A program made the position numbers and the translations under genes. Of a DNA stretch of 64,000 bases, positions 34,621 to 43,402 are shown in pieces. The DNA is from Streptomyces sp. NBC_00443. GTDB lineage: Bacteria; Actinomycetota; Actinomycetes; Streptomycetales; Streptomycetaceae. Location of the stretch: assembly GCF_036014175.1 (NCBI RefSeq), contig NZ_CP107917.1:9052001-9116000 (forward strand). Direction: 5' to 3'. A model generated the notes under the pieces. The model made no database searches. It worked only from the letters and a program-made list of their open reading frames with translations, and had not been told where the DNA came from. Position 1 is the stretch's first letter, and the number at the start of each line of letters is the position of its first letter.

Positions 34621-35754
34621 TCAGGCGATGTCGTCGCCGGACCTCGCCCCGACCCCTTCCGGTTCGTCGGTGCGGCCCCGCAGGGCCTGGCACACGGACC
34701 AGACCACGGCCACCACCGGTACGGCCACCACGGCGCCGATCACCCCCGCCGCCACCGCTCCGCCGACGACCGCCAGCGCGACCACCACCGGGTGCAGGCG
34801 GACGGCCCAGCTCATCACGATGGGGTGCAGGAGGTGGCCCTCGATCTGTCCGATGACCACGATCAGGGCCACGACGAGCAGGGCGATCAGTACTCCCTTG
34901 GACGCCAGCGCGACGACGGCCGCGACCGCGAGAGCGATCGGCGAGCCGATCAGCGGGATGAACGCGGCCGCGAACTCAAGCAGCGCCAACGGCACGGCGA
35001 GGGGCACACCGAGTGCGAGCAGTGCGACGCCCACGAGGACCGCGTTGGTTGCCGCGACCAGCAGGATGCCGTGCGTGTAACCGGTGAACGTCCGCCAGGC
35101 CGCCCCGCCCGCCACGGCGAAACGCTGACGGGCCGCCACGGGGAGCTGGTCGCACAGCCATTGCCACTGCTTCTCGCCGGAGTGCGTGAAGAAGACCGCG
35201 CAGAACAGGGCCAGAGCGAGCACGGTCAACACCTCGAGCAGCCGGCTCGCGCCGCTGAGTGCCGTGCTGATGAGGGTCGAGCGGTGACTCGACAGGAGTT
35301 TGCCGATCCGGGACTGGAGATCATTGAAGATGTCCGGGGGGAGCCGGAACGGAGGCTCCTCCAGCTGGCGTTCGATCCGGTCGATTCCCGTCACGAACTC
35401 CCGCTCCAGCCCGCTTCGCTGGTCCGCCACCGTCTCACCCACCAGGGCCAGCGCCCCGAGGATGAGGACGATGCCGCCGATGAGCGCGACGGCGACCGCG
35501 AGCGGGCGGGGCATGTAGCGGGCGAGGAGGCCGGCCACGGGGCGGAGCACGGCAGCGATCACAAGACCGAGGAAGACGGCGACGGCGATCCGGTGGAACT
35601 GCCCGAGCACGGAGAAGGCGACGCGGACGACGATGCCGATGGCGATGATCCGCCATGCGTACGCGGCGGCGGTCCGCAGCAGCCCCGGCACGCGCGACTC
35701 CACGCCGCCCGGGTGCTCGAGCGGCGAGGCAGGCGGATCGGGGGGCGTGGCCAT
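34621..35754 (-). CDS. AI-2E family transporter / PerM-like membrane protein
   Basis: 377 residues, about eight transmembrane segments. The signature regions FHRIAVAVFLGLVIAAVLRPVAGLLARYMPRPLAVAVALIGG and ALLEFAAAFIPLIGSPIALAVAAVVAL, with GQIEGHLLHPIVMSWAVRLHPVVVALAVVGG near the C-terminus, define the family. Members include autoinducer exporters and Na+/H+ antiporters; which applies here is unknown. ATG 35754 is chosen for agreement with family length. Confidence 0.85.
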   Translation of the reverse strand: MATPPDPPASPLEHPGGVESRVPGLLRTAAAYAWRIIAIGIVVRVAFSVLGQFHRIAVAVFLGLVIAAVLRPVAGLLARYMPRPLAVAVALIGGIVLILGALALVGETVADQRSGLEREFVTGIDRIERQLEEPPFRLPPDIFNDLQSRIGKLLSSHRSTLISTALSGASRLLEVLTVLALALFCAVFFTHSGEKQWQWLCDQLPVAARQRFAVAGGAAWRTFTGYTHGILLVAATNAVLVGVALLALGVPLAVPLALLEFAAAFIPLIGSPIALAVAAVVALASKGVLIALLVVALIVVIGQIEGHLLHPIVMSWAVRLHPVVVALAVVGGAVAAGVIGAVVAVPVVAVVWSVCQALRGRTDEPEGVGARSGDDIA

Positions 35755-36033
35755 CTCATGCCCGTACCACCCGACGGTCCCAGGACCGCGCTGCCGAGGC
35801 GTAATTCCCCCGAAGGCCGGTACCGGCAGCGCCAAGGTGGGCTGTCGGGCGTGCTGTCACCGCGCTGAGCGGGCGTCAGTTAACCGAGCCGAAACCTACT
35901 GGCCTTCTCCGCTAACATGTTCGAACTCGCGATGATCGCCCTCATCGCCAACTGTTGCCCGAAACCCGGACCAATCACAGCAAAGTGACCTGTTTACCTA
36001 ACATCTGAAAACCGGCCAAACAAATTGATACCC

Positions 36034-37392
36034 ATGTCGTCGCGGGTGTTCTCGCGAATAAAAAACTCAATCAAGTTCGCCGTCGCCGCGTCGCGTCGCC
36101 CACGGGTGATGCTGTGGACCGCTGCCGGTGTGGTGGCCGTCGGGTTCCTCGTCGCGCTGGAGATCGCGGCGCGCCACTACGGCATACCGGGGCCGATCAC
36201 CACGCAGGTGCGAGAGGTGATATTCCCGCCCAAGTCGGGATTCCTGCTGTACGCCGGTATGGCGTTGATGATGGTGGTGCTGACCCGGCGGCAACGGTTC
36301 ATCGCGGTTGGTACCGCGATCGGCATCGACCTCATATTCGTCGTGGTGCGGTGGGCTGCCGACGTAAAGGTGACCGAAGGCCACCCCTTCGGCAACGGCG
36401 CGTTGTGGGTGATGCTGGGCTGCACGGTCATCGCTGTCACGCGGCGCACCGGCCGGGAACGGGCCCTGCTCCTGAAGGGCGTCGGGCTGGGGCTGCTGCT
36501 GGTGGCCGGCCGTAAGACCGGCGACGCGTGGCTGCACATCACCTCGCAGACCCGCCCGGTGGTGCTGGACCAGTACGTGGCAACCGCCGATCAGGCGCTG
36601 GGCAACCCGTCGTGGCTGGTGGGCCGGATGGTTCGGGCCACCGGCCCGGTCGGCGCCCACGTTCTCGACTACGTCTACGTCCAGCTCGCGGTGGCCTCAG
36701 TGGTCGTCGCGTTGTACCAACTGCGCCACGTGGCCGTCGAGCGCCGCTTCCCGAGCCATCATCTGGTGCGCACGTTTCTTGCCATCGGCCTCCTCGGGCC
36801 GGGCATCTACATGATCTACCCGGTCGTCGGGCCGGTCTTCGCCTACGGCGTCGACGGCGGGCAGTGGGCGGTCGCCAACCTGTGGCCGGAGACGGCACCG
36901 CCGATGGGCGTGCCGCACCCGATGCCGTTCGACGAGATCACCCCACGCAACTGCATGCCCAGCCTGCACACGGCCTGGGCCACCGTGATCTTCGTTCATT
37001 CCCGGAACGGGCCGCGGATTCTGCGATTCGCAGGCTCCTTCTGGCTGATTGCCACGCTCGGCGCAACTCTGGGATTCGGCTACCACTACGGCGTGGACCT
37101 CGTCGCCGGTGTGGTGTTCGCGCTCACGATCGAGGCGGCGATGCGTTCGCTCGCTCGTGGCTGGGACCGGTCGGGAATCCAGCTGGTCGCCTACGGCACG
37201 GCGGTCTTCGCGGCCCTGTTGGCGTCCTATCGCTATCTCCCGATGGAGATGGCCAGATATCCGCTGGTGTTCGGGCCACTTCTCATTCTGGCGATGGTCT
37301 CAGTGATCCTCGGCTACATGCGGACCACCAGGCTCTGGGAACCGAAGGTCGCACCGGGGCGGCAACTGGAACCGCAACCCGAACTGGTCTGA
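36034..37392 (+). CDS. PAP2 / AUR1-like membrane phosphatase or inositolphosphotransferase
   Basis: 452 residues with many membrane segments. The PAP2_3 active-site motifs are RNCMPSLHTAWA (about residue 308) and GFGYHYGVDLVAGV (about 352), containing the catalytic His residues. The sequence resembles mycobacterial inositol-phosphate transferases more than the usual small PAP2 phosphatases. Codon use is less extreme than in the neighbours and the 150 bases upstream are clearly AT-richer, which may indicate transfer. ATG 36034 is taken; a TTG lies nine bases upstream. Confidence 0.75.
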   Translation: MSSRVFSRIKNSIKFAVAASRRPRVMLWTAAGVVAVGFLVALEIAARHYGIPGPITTQVREVIFPPKSGFLLYAGMALMMVVLTRRQRFIAVGTAIGIDLIFVVVRWAADVKVTEGHPFGNGALWVMLGCTVIAVTRRTGRERALLLKGVGLGLLLVAGRKTGDAWLHITSQTRPVVLDQYVATADQALGNPSWLVGRMVRATGPVGAHVLDYVYVQLAVASVVVALYQLRHVAVERRFPSHHLVRTFLAIGLLGPGIYMIYPVVGPVFAYGVDGGQWAVANLWPETAPPMGVPHPMPFDEITPRNCMPSLHTAWATVIFVHSRNGPRILRFAGSFWLIATLGATLGFGYHYGVDLVAGVVFALTIEAAMRSLARGWDRSGIQLVAYGTAVFAALLASYRYLPMEMARYPLVFGPLLILAMVSVILGYMRTTRLWEPKVAPGRQLEPQPELV

Positions 37393-37528
37393 CTCATGAC
37401 GCACCAGGTTCTGTTCAGGCTCGGCCGCTTCGGGCCTGCGCGATGCGTGACGCAGACCCGGATCGGAAACCATCTGTGATGGGTTGATCACTCCGTGGAG
37501 TTGTCGGTGGCGGCGCAAGGAGCAGGGT

Positions 37529-38146
37529 ATGGACTCGGGCAGGCGTCAGTTCCTCGGCAGGTTCGGAGCCGTGGTGACGGGAGTTGCGGCGCCGGTCGCA
37601 CTCCCTCGGCATGCGATGCGAGAGAGCCACGCGGCGACGGACCTGCGAACCGGCACCCGTCACGAGCGGCTCATGTGGCGGGCCATCGAGGAGGCTCGGA
37701 GGAATCCCGAGTGGCCGTTCGGCGCGGTGATCGTGGACAGCCGCACCGGCGAGGTCCGGGGGAGGGGGGTCAACACCGGGGCGGACAACCCGCTGCTGCA
37801 CGGCGAGGTGGTCGCCATGAACGACTACGTGGATCGCCACGGCAACCAGGACTGGTCCGAGACCACCCTCTACACAACGGGCGAGCCCTGCTCGATGTGC
37901 ATGAGCGCGATGGCATGGGCGAATCTGCGGCGCGTCGTATGGGGAAGCGCCATCGACGAGATCCGCCGGACTGAGATCATCCAGATCGACCTGTCAGCCC
38001 GGGAGGTGGCCGCCTCGGCGCGGTCCTTCTACAGGCCCGAGCTGTTGCTGGGCGGCGTGCTCGCCGGCCACACGAACCGCCTCTTCCGGGACGCCCAACG
38101 GCTGCGCCAAAGCCTTCCGGACGTGCCTTCGGCCGCTCTGCCCTGA
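37529..38146 (+). CDS. Tat-exported nucleoside deaminase (CDA/guanine-deaminase fold)
   Basis: 205 residues. The N-terminus GRRQFLGRFGAVVTGVAAPVALP is a twin-arginine signal. The catalytic zinc motifs of cytidine/tRNA/guanine deaminases follow: LLHGEVVAMN (His-x-Glu, about residue 91) and TTGEPCSMCMSAMAWANL (Pro-Cys-x-x-Cys, about 117), then RRVVWGS. The ATG at 37529 has AAGGAG seven bases upstream. A zinc deaminase folded in the cytoplasm and exported by Tat would act outside the cell on nucleosides or bases, which is unusual for this family. Confidence 0.85.
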   Translation: MDSGRRQFLGRFGAVVTGVAAPVALPRHAMRESHAATDLRTGTRHERLMWRAIEEARRNPEWPFGAVIVDSRTGEVRGRGVNTGADNPLLHGEVVAMNDYVDRHGNQDWSETTLYTTGEPCSMCMSAMAWANLRRVVWGSAIDEIRRTEIIQIDLSAREVAASARSFYRPELLLGGVLAGHTNRLFRDAQRLRQSLPDVPSAALP

Positions 38147-38222
38147 CGCCGGCACGACGGTGATGAGTTTCGGCGGCGGGACCGGTCACACGTACGAGGG
38201 CCCCCGACGAGAGGAACCGGCC

Positions 38223-38837
38223 ATGGCCACCGCAGAGACCCCCCAGAGCCCCGACGGCATGTTCCTCACCGCGCTGCCGGACACCAAGCCACAGACGGCC
38301 GCGGGGAAGGTGTTGTTGCACTTCAGCATGTCGCTGGACGGGTTCGTGGCAGGGCCGCAGGATTCGATGGACTGGCTGACGGGCATCTCGTCCCGGCCCG
38401 GCATCATCGAGGAGTACGTCGAGACGACCGGCGCCGTGCTGGGCGGTCGGAAGGGCTGGGACGCCTACCCCGAGCCCGGCGCCATCTACGGCGGCGCATG
38501 GCAGGGGCCGCTCTTCATCCTGACGCACCATCCTGAGGACGCCCAGCAGGCCGAGGGCGTGACGTTCCTGAACTGCGATGTGGCCGAGGCGGTCCGGATC
38601 GGGCTGGAGACCGCCGGCGGCAAGAACCTAGAGGTGTTCTCGCCCACGATCGGGAGGCAACTCCTGGAGCGGGGCCTGGTCGACGAGATCGACCTGCACG
38701 TAGCGCCGGTGCTGCTCGGCGACGGGGTCCGACTGTTCGACAACCCCGGGGGCGTGCCCATGCGGCTCGAACTGCTCAACGGCGGCGACCGAACCGCGGA
38801 GGTGAACCTGCGGTACCACCCCGTCGCGAACAAGTGA
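38223..38837 (+). CDS. Dihydrofolate-reductase-family protein (RibD C-terminal-like)
   Basis: 204 residues. LLHFSMSLDGFVAGPQDSMDWL, TGAVLGGRKGWDAY, GPLFILTHHPED and the C-terminal VDEIDLHVAPVLLGDGVRLFDN are typical of the YyaP/YwjB-type DHFR-like reductases. The ATG at 38223 follows GAGAGGA. Substrate unknown; some relatives are used in trimethoprim-independent reduction or as riboflavin-pathway paralogues. Confidence 0.85.
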   Translation: MATAETPQSPDGMFLTALPDTKPQTAAGKVLLHFSMSLDGFVAGPQDSMDWLTGISSRPGIIEEYVETTGAVLGGRKGWDAYPEPGAIYGGAWQGPLFILTHHPEDAQQAEGVTFLNCDVAEAVRIGLETAGGKNLEVFSPTIGRQLLERGLVDEIDLHVAPVLLGDGVRLFDNPGGVPMRLELLNGGDRTAEVNLRYHPVANK

Positions 38838-38906
38838 CGGCCCTCGGAGCCCAGGCTGAGGGGGCGAGAACGGGGTACCCGTGTGTGTCATCGGGAGGCT
38901 TGTGCT

Positions 38907-40522
38907 GTGGAACTGAGCGACTGGTTGCTGACCTCGGCCGAGCGCGGCAACAGTGCCACACGTCTGGACAGCCGCCGGTCGGATCGACAGGCGTGGTCGT
39001 ACGGCAACCTGGTGCGTCCGCTCATCCACGGTGCGACGTACTTCCCGGCACTCCTCAGCACGATCCGTGCGCAGCGCGCAGGAGACCTGCTCCTCTTCAC
39101 CGACTGGCGGGGCGACCCCGACGAGCGTCTCGATGGACCCGGCAGCGAAATCGGCACCGTCCTGGGAGAGGCGGCCCACCGAGGAGTGATCGTCAAGGGG
39201 CTGCTCTGGCGCTCCCACCTGGACCGTTTCCAGTTCAGCGAGGCCGAGAACCGGCACCTCGGCGACGCGATCGAAGCCGGGGGCGGCGAGTGCCTGCTCG
39301 ACATGCGGGTACGCCCCGGCGGCTCGCACCACCAAAAGCTCGTCGTGCTCCGGCATCCCGACCGGCCGGAGCGCGACGTCGCGTACGTCGGCGGTATCGA
39401 CCTGTGCCACAACCGCAACGACGACGCCGCTCACCGCGGTGACTCCCAGTCGCTGCGCATCGCCGCCGCATACGGACCGCACCCACCGTGGCACGACATC
39501 CAGCTCGCGATACGCGGACCGGCCGTCGGCGACATCGAGGCCGGCTTCCGCGAACGCTGGGAAGACCCCGCGCCCCTCACCCGCAGCCCGCTCGTACGCC
39601 TGCGCGAGCTCGCTCACGACGAGGACACCCGTGCCGACCCGCTGCCGTCCCAGGCAGCCGACCCCCGCCGTGCGGCACGCACATCGTCCAGGCCCTGCGT
39701 ACCTACCCCAACCGGCTGCTGCGCGGCTACGACTTCGCCCCGGACGGTGAGCGCAGTATCGCGCGGGGCTACCGCAAGGCGCTGCGCAGGGCTCGGGCCC
39801 TGATCTACCTGGAGGACCAGTACCTGTGGTCTCCGCACGTCGTGGAATGCTTCGCCGAGGCACTCACCGCCCACCCCGGCCTGCGCCTGATCGCGGTCAT
39901 CCCCAGCGTCCCCGAACAGGACGGCCGGTTCACCCTGCCGATGAACCTGATCGGCCGGATCACCGCCCTGGACAGGCTGCGCCGGGCCGCCGGCGGGCGG
40001 GTCGCGGTGTACGGGCTGGAGAACCACGTCGGGACGCCGGTGTACGTGCACGCCAAGGTGTGTGTGATCGACGACGTGTGGGCCTCGGTGGGCTCCGACA
40101 ACATCAACCTCCGCTCCTGGACCCACGACTCGGAGCTCACCTGTGCCGTCCTGGACGAGAGCCCGGACCCGCGCGAGCCATGTGACCCGGGCGGTCTCGG
40201 GGACGGTGCGCGCAGCTTCGCCAGGGATCTGCGACTGGAGCTCATGCGCGAGCACCTGGATCTGGACGCACTGGGGGTGCCGCACGCGCCCGACGCGCTC
40301 TGCGATCCCCTGAAGGCCTTCGACGCCTTCACCGCGAGCGCCGCCGCACTGGATGCCTGGCACGACAACGGCCGGCATGGCCCCAGGCCTCCGGGGCGTT
40401 TGCGTGCCTATCGCCGGCCGAGCCTCTCCAGTACGGCCAGGACGCTGTACACGCCTCTGCATCGCCGTTTCGTCGACCCGGACGGCCGGCCCTTCGGGCT
40501 GCGGCGCCGCAACGAGTACTGA
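38907..40522 (+). pseudogene. Phospholipase D family protein, single-base frameshift
   Basis: About 538 residues if repaired. Two HKD half-motifs are present: SHHQKLVVLRHPDRPERDVAYVGGIDL near residue 140 and VHAKVCVIDDVWASVGSDNINLRS near residue 385, each providing His-x-Lys. The first half is in one frame and the second in another; restoring one C in the run of five at 39662-39666 gives AADPPPCGTHIVQALRTY. Probably an assembly error. The GTG at 38907 has GGGAGG eight bases upstream. No signal peptide is visible, so a cytoplasmic or membrane-surface cardiolipin-synthase-like role is possible. Confidence 0.75.
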
Positions 40523-40597
40523 TGGACCGGTACACAGGTTTCGTTCTGGTCAGGAATCGAGAAGCGCCGCTTCCCAGCCGTGACTAGCGTCATTCCC

Positions 40598-41224
40598 ATG
40601 ACTTCCATCGAATTCGTCACTCTCGAGGTGGCCGACCCCACCGCCGCCGGCAGCTTCTACTCCACCGCCTTCGGGCTCGGCAACCAGGTACGCCTGGGGG
40701 CATCCGAGGCACCGACGACCGGCTTCCGCGGCTTCACGCTGTCGCTCGTGGTGTCCCAGCCGGGCAACGTCAACGCCCTCGTCGACGCGGCCGTGGAAGC
40801 CGGTGCCACGACGCTGAAGCCGGCCGTCAAGTCGCTCTGGGGCTACGGGGGCGTCGTACAGGCTCCCGACGGGACGATCTGGCAGATCGCGTCGTCGTCC
40901 AAGAAGGACACCGGCCCGGCCGCGCGGGAGATCGACGAGATCGTGCTCCTGCTCGGCGTCGAGGACGTGAAGGCCAGCAAGCAGTTCTACGTCGATCACG
41001 GCCTCGCCGTGGCGAAGAGCTTCGGCGGCAAGTACGTCGAGTTCGCCACCGGATCGGGTCCGGTCAAGCTGGCGCTGTACAAGCGCCGTGGCCTGGCCAA
41101 GGTCGCAGGCGTCACGCCGGACGGCACCGGATCGCACCGGCTCGCGATCGGCAGCGATGCCGGGTCCTTCACCGACCCGGACGGCTTCGCGTGGACGACC
41201 GCATCGGAGACCGCCTCGCTGTGA
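40598..41224 (+). CDS. Two-domain VOC-family protein
   Basis: 208 residues with two VOC modules (MTSIEFVTLEVADPTAAGSFYSTAFGLG and EIDEIVLLLGVEDVKASKQFYVDHGLAV), ending DPDGFAWTTASE. The ATG at 40598 has TAGCGT seven bases upstream and no ribosome site, so the transcript may be leaderless. Function not assignable. Confidence 0.8.
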   Translation: MTSIEFVTLEVADPTAAGSFYSTAFGLGNQVRLGASEAPTTGFRGFTLSLVVSQPGNVNALVDAAVEAGATTLKPAVKSLWGYGGVVQAPDGTIWQIASSSKKDTGPAAREIDEIVLLLGVEDVKASKQFYVDHGLAVAKSFGGKYVEFATGSGPVKLALYKRRGLAKVAGVTPDGTGSHRLAIGSDAGSFTDPDGFAWTTASETASL

Positions 41225-41287
41225 ACCGGGTGAGGTCGTAGCTCGCAGTGGACCCCCGAGGGCGGGGCGCCCTGACACTCACGACCG

Positions 41288-41614
41288 TCAGTGGGCGAAC
41301 TCAGGCGCCTGATACGGGGCCCACCAACTCGTAAGGCCCCAGATCCCCAGGGCGGCCGCGGCGACGGCCGCCAAGGCGGCGAGCCACGGGCGGTGGAACC
41401 GGCGCAAGGTGAGCAGCCAGAAGGTCAGTGGCACCAGGGCGCCGCCCGCGGCGACCAGCGGCAGGTCGATGTAGAGGACACTGAGGTCCCGGTGGAGCCC
41501 CTCGAAGCCGCCCTCCACATTGACCCGTGCCAGTGGTGCCCAGGCCAGCAGCGCCGCCACGGCACCCAGACCGGCCACGAGGAAACCCGCGAGGCCCTTG
41601 ATCTCTTCCTTCAT
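41288..41614 (-). CDS. Small membrane protein coupled to an amidohydrolase
   Basis: 108 residues with three hydrophobic helices (GLAGFLVAGLGAVAALLAW, LPLVAAGGALVPLTFWLLTL, WLAALAAVAAAALGIWGL). The ATG overlaps the TGA of the upstream amidohydrolase (ATGA at 41611-41614), so it is co-translated with it. Family unknown. Confidence 0.7.
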   Translation of the reverse strand: MKEEIKGLAGFLVAGLGAVAALLAWAPLARVNVEGGFEGLHRDLSVLYIDLPLVAAGGALVPLTFWLLTLRRFHRPWLAALAAVAAAALGIWGLTSWWAPYQAPEFAH

Positions 41615-42585
41615 GTCAGGTTCGGACGCCACAGCCCCGCCTGCAGTTCCAGGCCGAAGACCTGGGCCGCGTTGTCGTGGCACACGGCTCGCAGCCACGC
41701 GTCTCCGAGCCCCAGTCGCTCCAGGGCATGGAGCTGGTGGATGTACGGGTAGGGGATGTTCGGGAAGTCGGAGCCGAGCAGGATGCGGTCGCCGAGGCCG
41801 GCCAGGCGGGGCAGGGCCCGGCGGGGGAACGGCGTGAGCTGTTCGGCGAAGTCGGTGAAGGCCATCGTCGTGTCCAGCCGCACCTCCTCGTACTGCTCGG
41901 CGAGGCCGAGGAACTCCTCGTACTCGGGCATCCCGAGGTGCGCGATGATCAGCCGCAGCCGGGGGTGCCGTGCCAGTACCCGTGCGATCGGGTCGGGGCC
42001 GGTGTGTGTCCCGGGCGCCGGCCCGGAGCCGCAGTGGATCACGATGGGAATCTTGGCTTCGGCGAGCAACCCCCATGCCGGATCGAGCAGTTCGTCGGCC
42101 GGGTCGTACGCACCCACCTGCACGTGCGCCTTGAAGACGCGCGCACCCGCCTCGACGGCATCGTGGACATAACCTGCGACGCCCGGTTCGGGGTGGAGAG
42201 TCGCGGTGTGCAGACAGTCGGGGGTGCGGCGGGCGAAGTCGGCCGCCCAGCCGTTCAGCCACTGGGCCATGCCGGGCTTGTGCGGGTAGAGCATCGCGGT
42301 GAAGGACCGTACGCCGAACTCGCGGAGCAGGGCAGTCCGCTCGGCCTCCTCCTTCCGGTATGTGATCGGCCATTCGACTCCACCGGTCAGCGGCCCCAGG
42401 GCGTCGAAGTAGTCCCACACCTTGCGCAGAACGCGGTCGGGCATGAAGTGCGTGTGGACGTCGACCAGCCCGGGAAGGCCGAGCCGGCTCCAGAAGCGGC
42501 GGACTGCACCGGCCTCCTCACCGGCGGGGCGATGGGTGGGGCCGGGCTCGGCGGAATCGGCAGGGTGGCCAGGTCCAGGTGCCAT
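41611..42585 (-). CDS. Amidohydrolase-2 family metal-dependent hydrolase
   Basis: 324 residues. TIM-barrel amidohydrolase with the N-terminal metal pair DVHTHF (about residue 42), a central VIHCGSG His, LIIAHLG His and the late Asp in LLGSDFPNIPY. Members act as decarboxylases or hydrolases on aromatic or lactone substrates (ACMSD-related). Co-translated with a small membrane protein. No signal peptide. Substrate unknown. Confidence 0.85.
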   Translation of the reverse strand: MAPGPGHPADSAEPGPTHRPAGEEAGAVRRFWSRLGLPGLVDVHTHFMPDRVLRKVWDYFDALGPLTGGVEWPITYRKEEAERTALLREFGVRSFTAMLYPHKPGMAQWLNGWAADFARRTPDCLHTATLHPEPGVAGYVHDAVEAGARVFKAHVQVGAYDPADELLDPAWGLLAEAKIPIVIHCGSGPAPGTHTGPDPIARVLARHPRLRLIIAHLGMPEYEEFLGLAEQYEEVRLDTTMAFTDFAEQLTPFPRRALPRLAGLGDRILLGSDFPNIPYPYIHQLHALERLGLGDAWLRAVCHDNAAQVFGLELQAGLWRPNLT

Positions 42586-42617
42586 GCGGTGATCCTTCGA
42601 GGTCGCGGACGGCGGCT

Positions 42618-43193
42618 TCAGCGCAAGGGGGCTTCGAACACGATGCCCAGGTGTCGTAGGAGGCCGTCCCGCTGCTCGGCCGTTGCCAGGACCATGAAGT
42701 CGTCGCCGAGGTCCGAGCCTTCCTGCTCGACGCAGCGGAACTCCCGAGGGTCGTCAGGGGCGGTGAGCGATTCGATGGCCTGCTGCGCCGCTCCCATGTC
42801 GAGGTAGTCGTTCGACTCCTGCTCGATGCCGAAGGAGAGGGGCCGGCCGTTGCATGCGAAGTGCATCGTTCCCAGGCCGCAGTCCTCGTCGTCCGGGTTC
42901 GCCTTGTCGAAGCGGTAGTCGGAGACAGTGACGCTGCCGCCCGTGAGGGCTGCGGCCTCGCTGAGCAGCCATTCGTAGTGCTCGTCGGCGAAGTCGACGT
43001 CGTCGGAGTGGATGGACACGGCCACGCCGAAGGATTCGAGGGCGTCGGCGATTTCATGGCGTCGCTCCATCGGCTCGGTCGCGTAGGCGGCGGCCTGGTC
43101 CAGGACCCTCCGGGCCTGCTCTTTGGTGATCATGCCGAGATCGGTGAGGACTTCGGCAATCCGCGCATAGGTGATCGACTGGGTGTTCGCCAT
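42618..43193 (-). CDS. Hypothetical protein
   Basis: 191 residues, acidic, no signal peptide or membrane segment. Begins MANTQSITYARIAEVLTDLGMITKEQARRVLDQ, a helical region, followed by a mixed region with several Asp/Glu patches (HSDDVDFADEHYEWL, DKANPDDEDCGLG). The family is not recognised. It lies 32 bases upstream of, and co-directional with, the amidohydrolase. Confidence 0.6.
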   Translation of the reverse strand: MANTQSITYARIAEVLTDLGMITKEQARRVLDQAAAYATEPMERRHEIADALESFGVAVSIHSDDVDFADEHYEWLLSEAAALTGGSVTVSDYRFDKANPDDEDCGLGTMHFACNGRPLSFGIEQESNDYLDMGAAQQAIESLTAPDDPREFRCVEQEGSDLGDDFMVLATAEQRDGLLRHLGIVFEAPLR

Positions 43194-43205
43194 GCGATGC
43201 ATCCT

Positions 43206-43240
43206 GTCAGCCGCCTGCGGGAGGCGCGGAGGCGGCTGAC
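43206..43240. promoter_or_regulatory. Inverted repeat in divergent intergenic region
   Basis: GTCAGCCGCCT and AGGCGGCTGAC are perfect 11-bp arms around 13 bases, 13 bases upstream of the hypothetical gene start at 43193 and on the far side of the GH18 promoter. Could be an operator or an mRNA hairpin. Confidence 0.4.
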
Positions 43241-43281
43241 CGGAGGCTCCAAGTCACTTTCCTCACGGCTTACTTCATGTC

Positions 43282-43310
43282 TTGACGAAAATGGTCCATA
43301 CCTTTAGGTT
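43282..43310 (+). promoter_or_regulatory. Chitinase promoter with DasR/chitin-box-like element
   Basis: TTGACG (43282-43287), 17-base spacer, TAGGTT (43305-43310) is a strong promoter. The spacer contains TGGTCCATACCT (43292-43303), one mismatch from the TGGTCCAGACCT repeat of Streptomyces chitinase promoters and similar to the DasR site core. Control by N-acetylglucosamine/chitin availability is inferred. Confidence 0.65.
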
Positions 43311-43402
43311 CACGGGTCAGCCAGGCACCGTGCGACGCACTCACCGTTCACGAGGTGAAGGCGCATCGGTCGTTCACCCCCCACGAAGGGCTCTCCGCGC
43401 GC

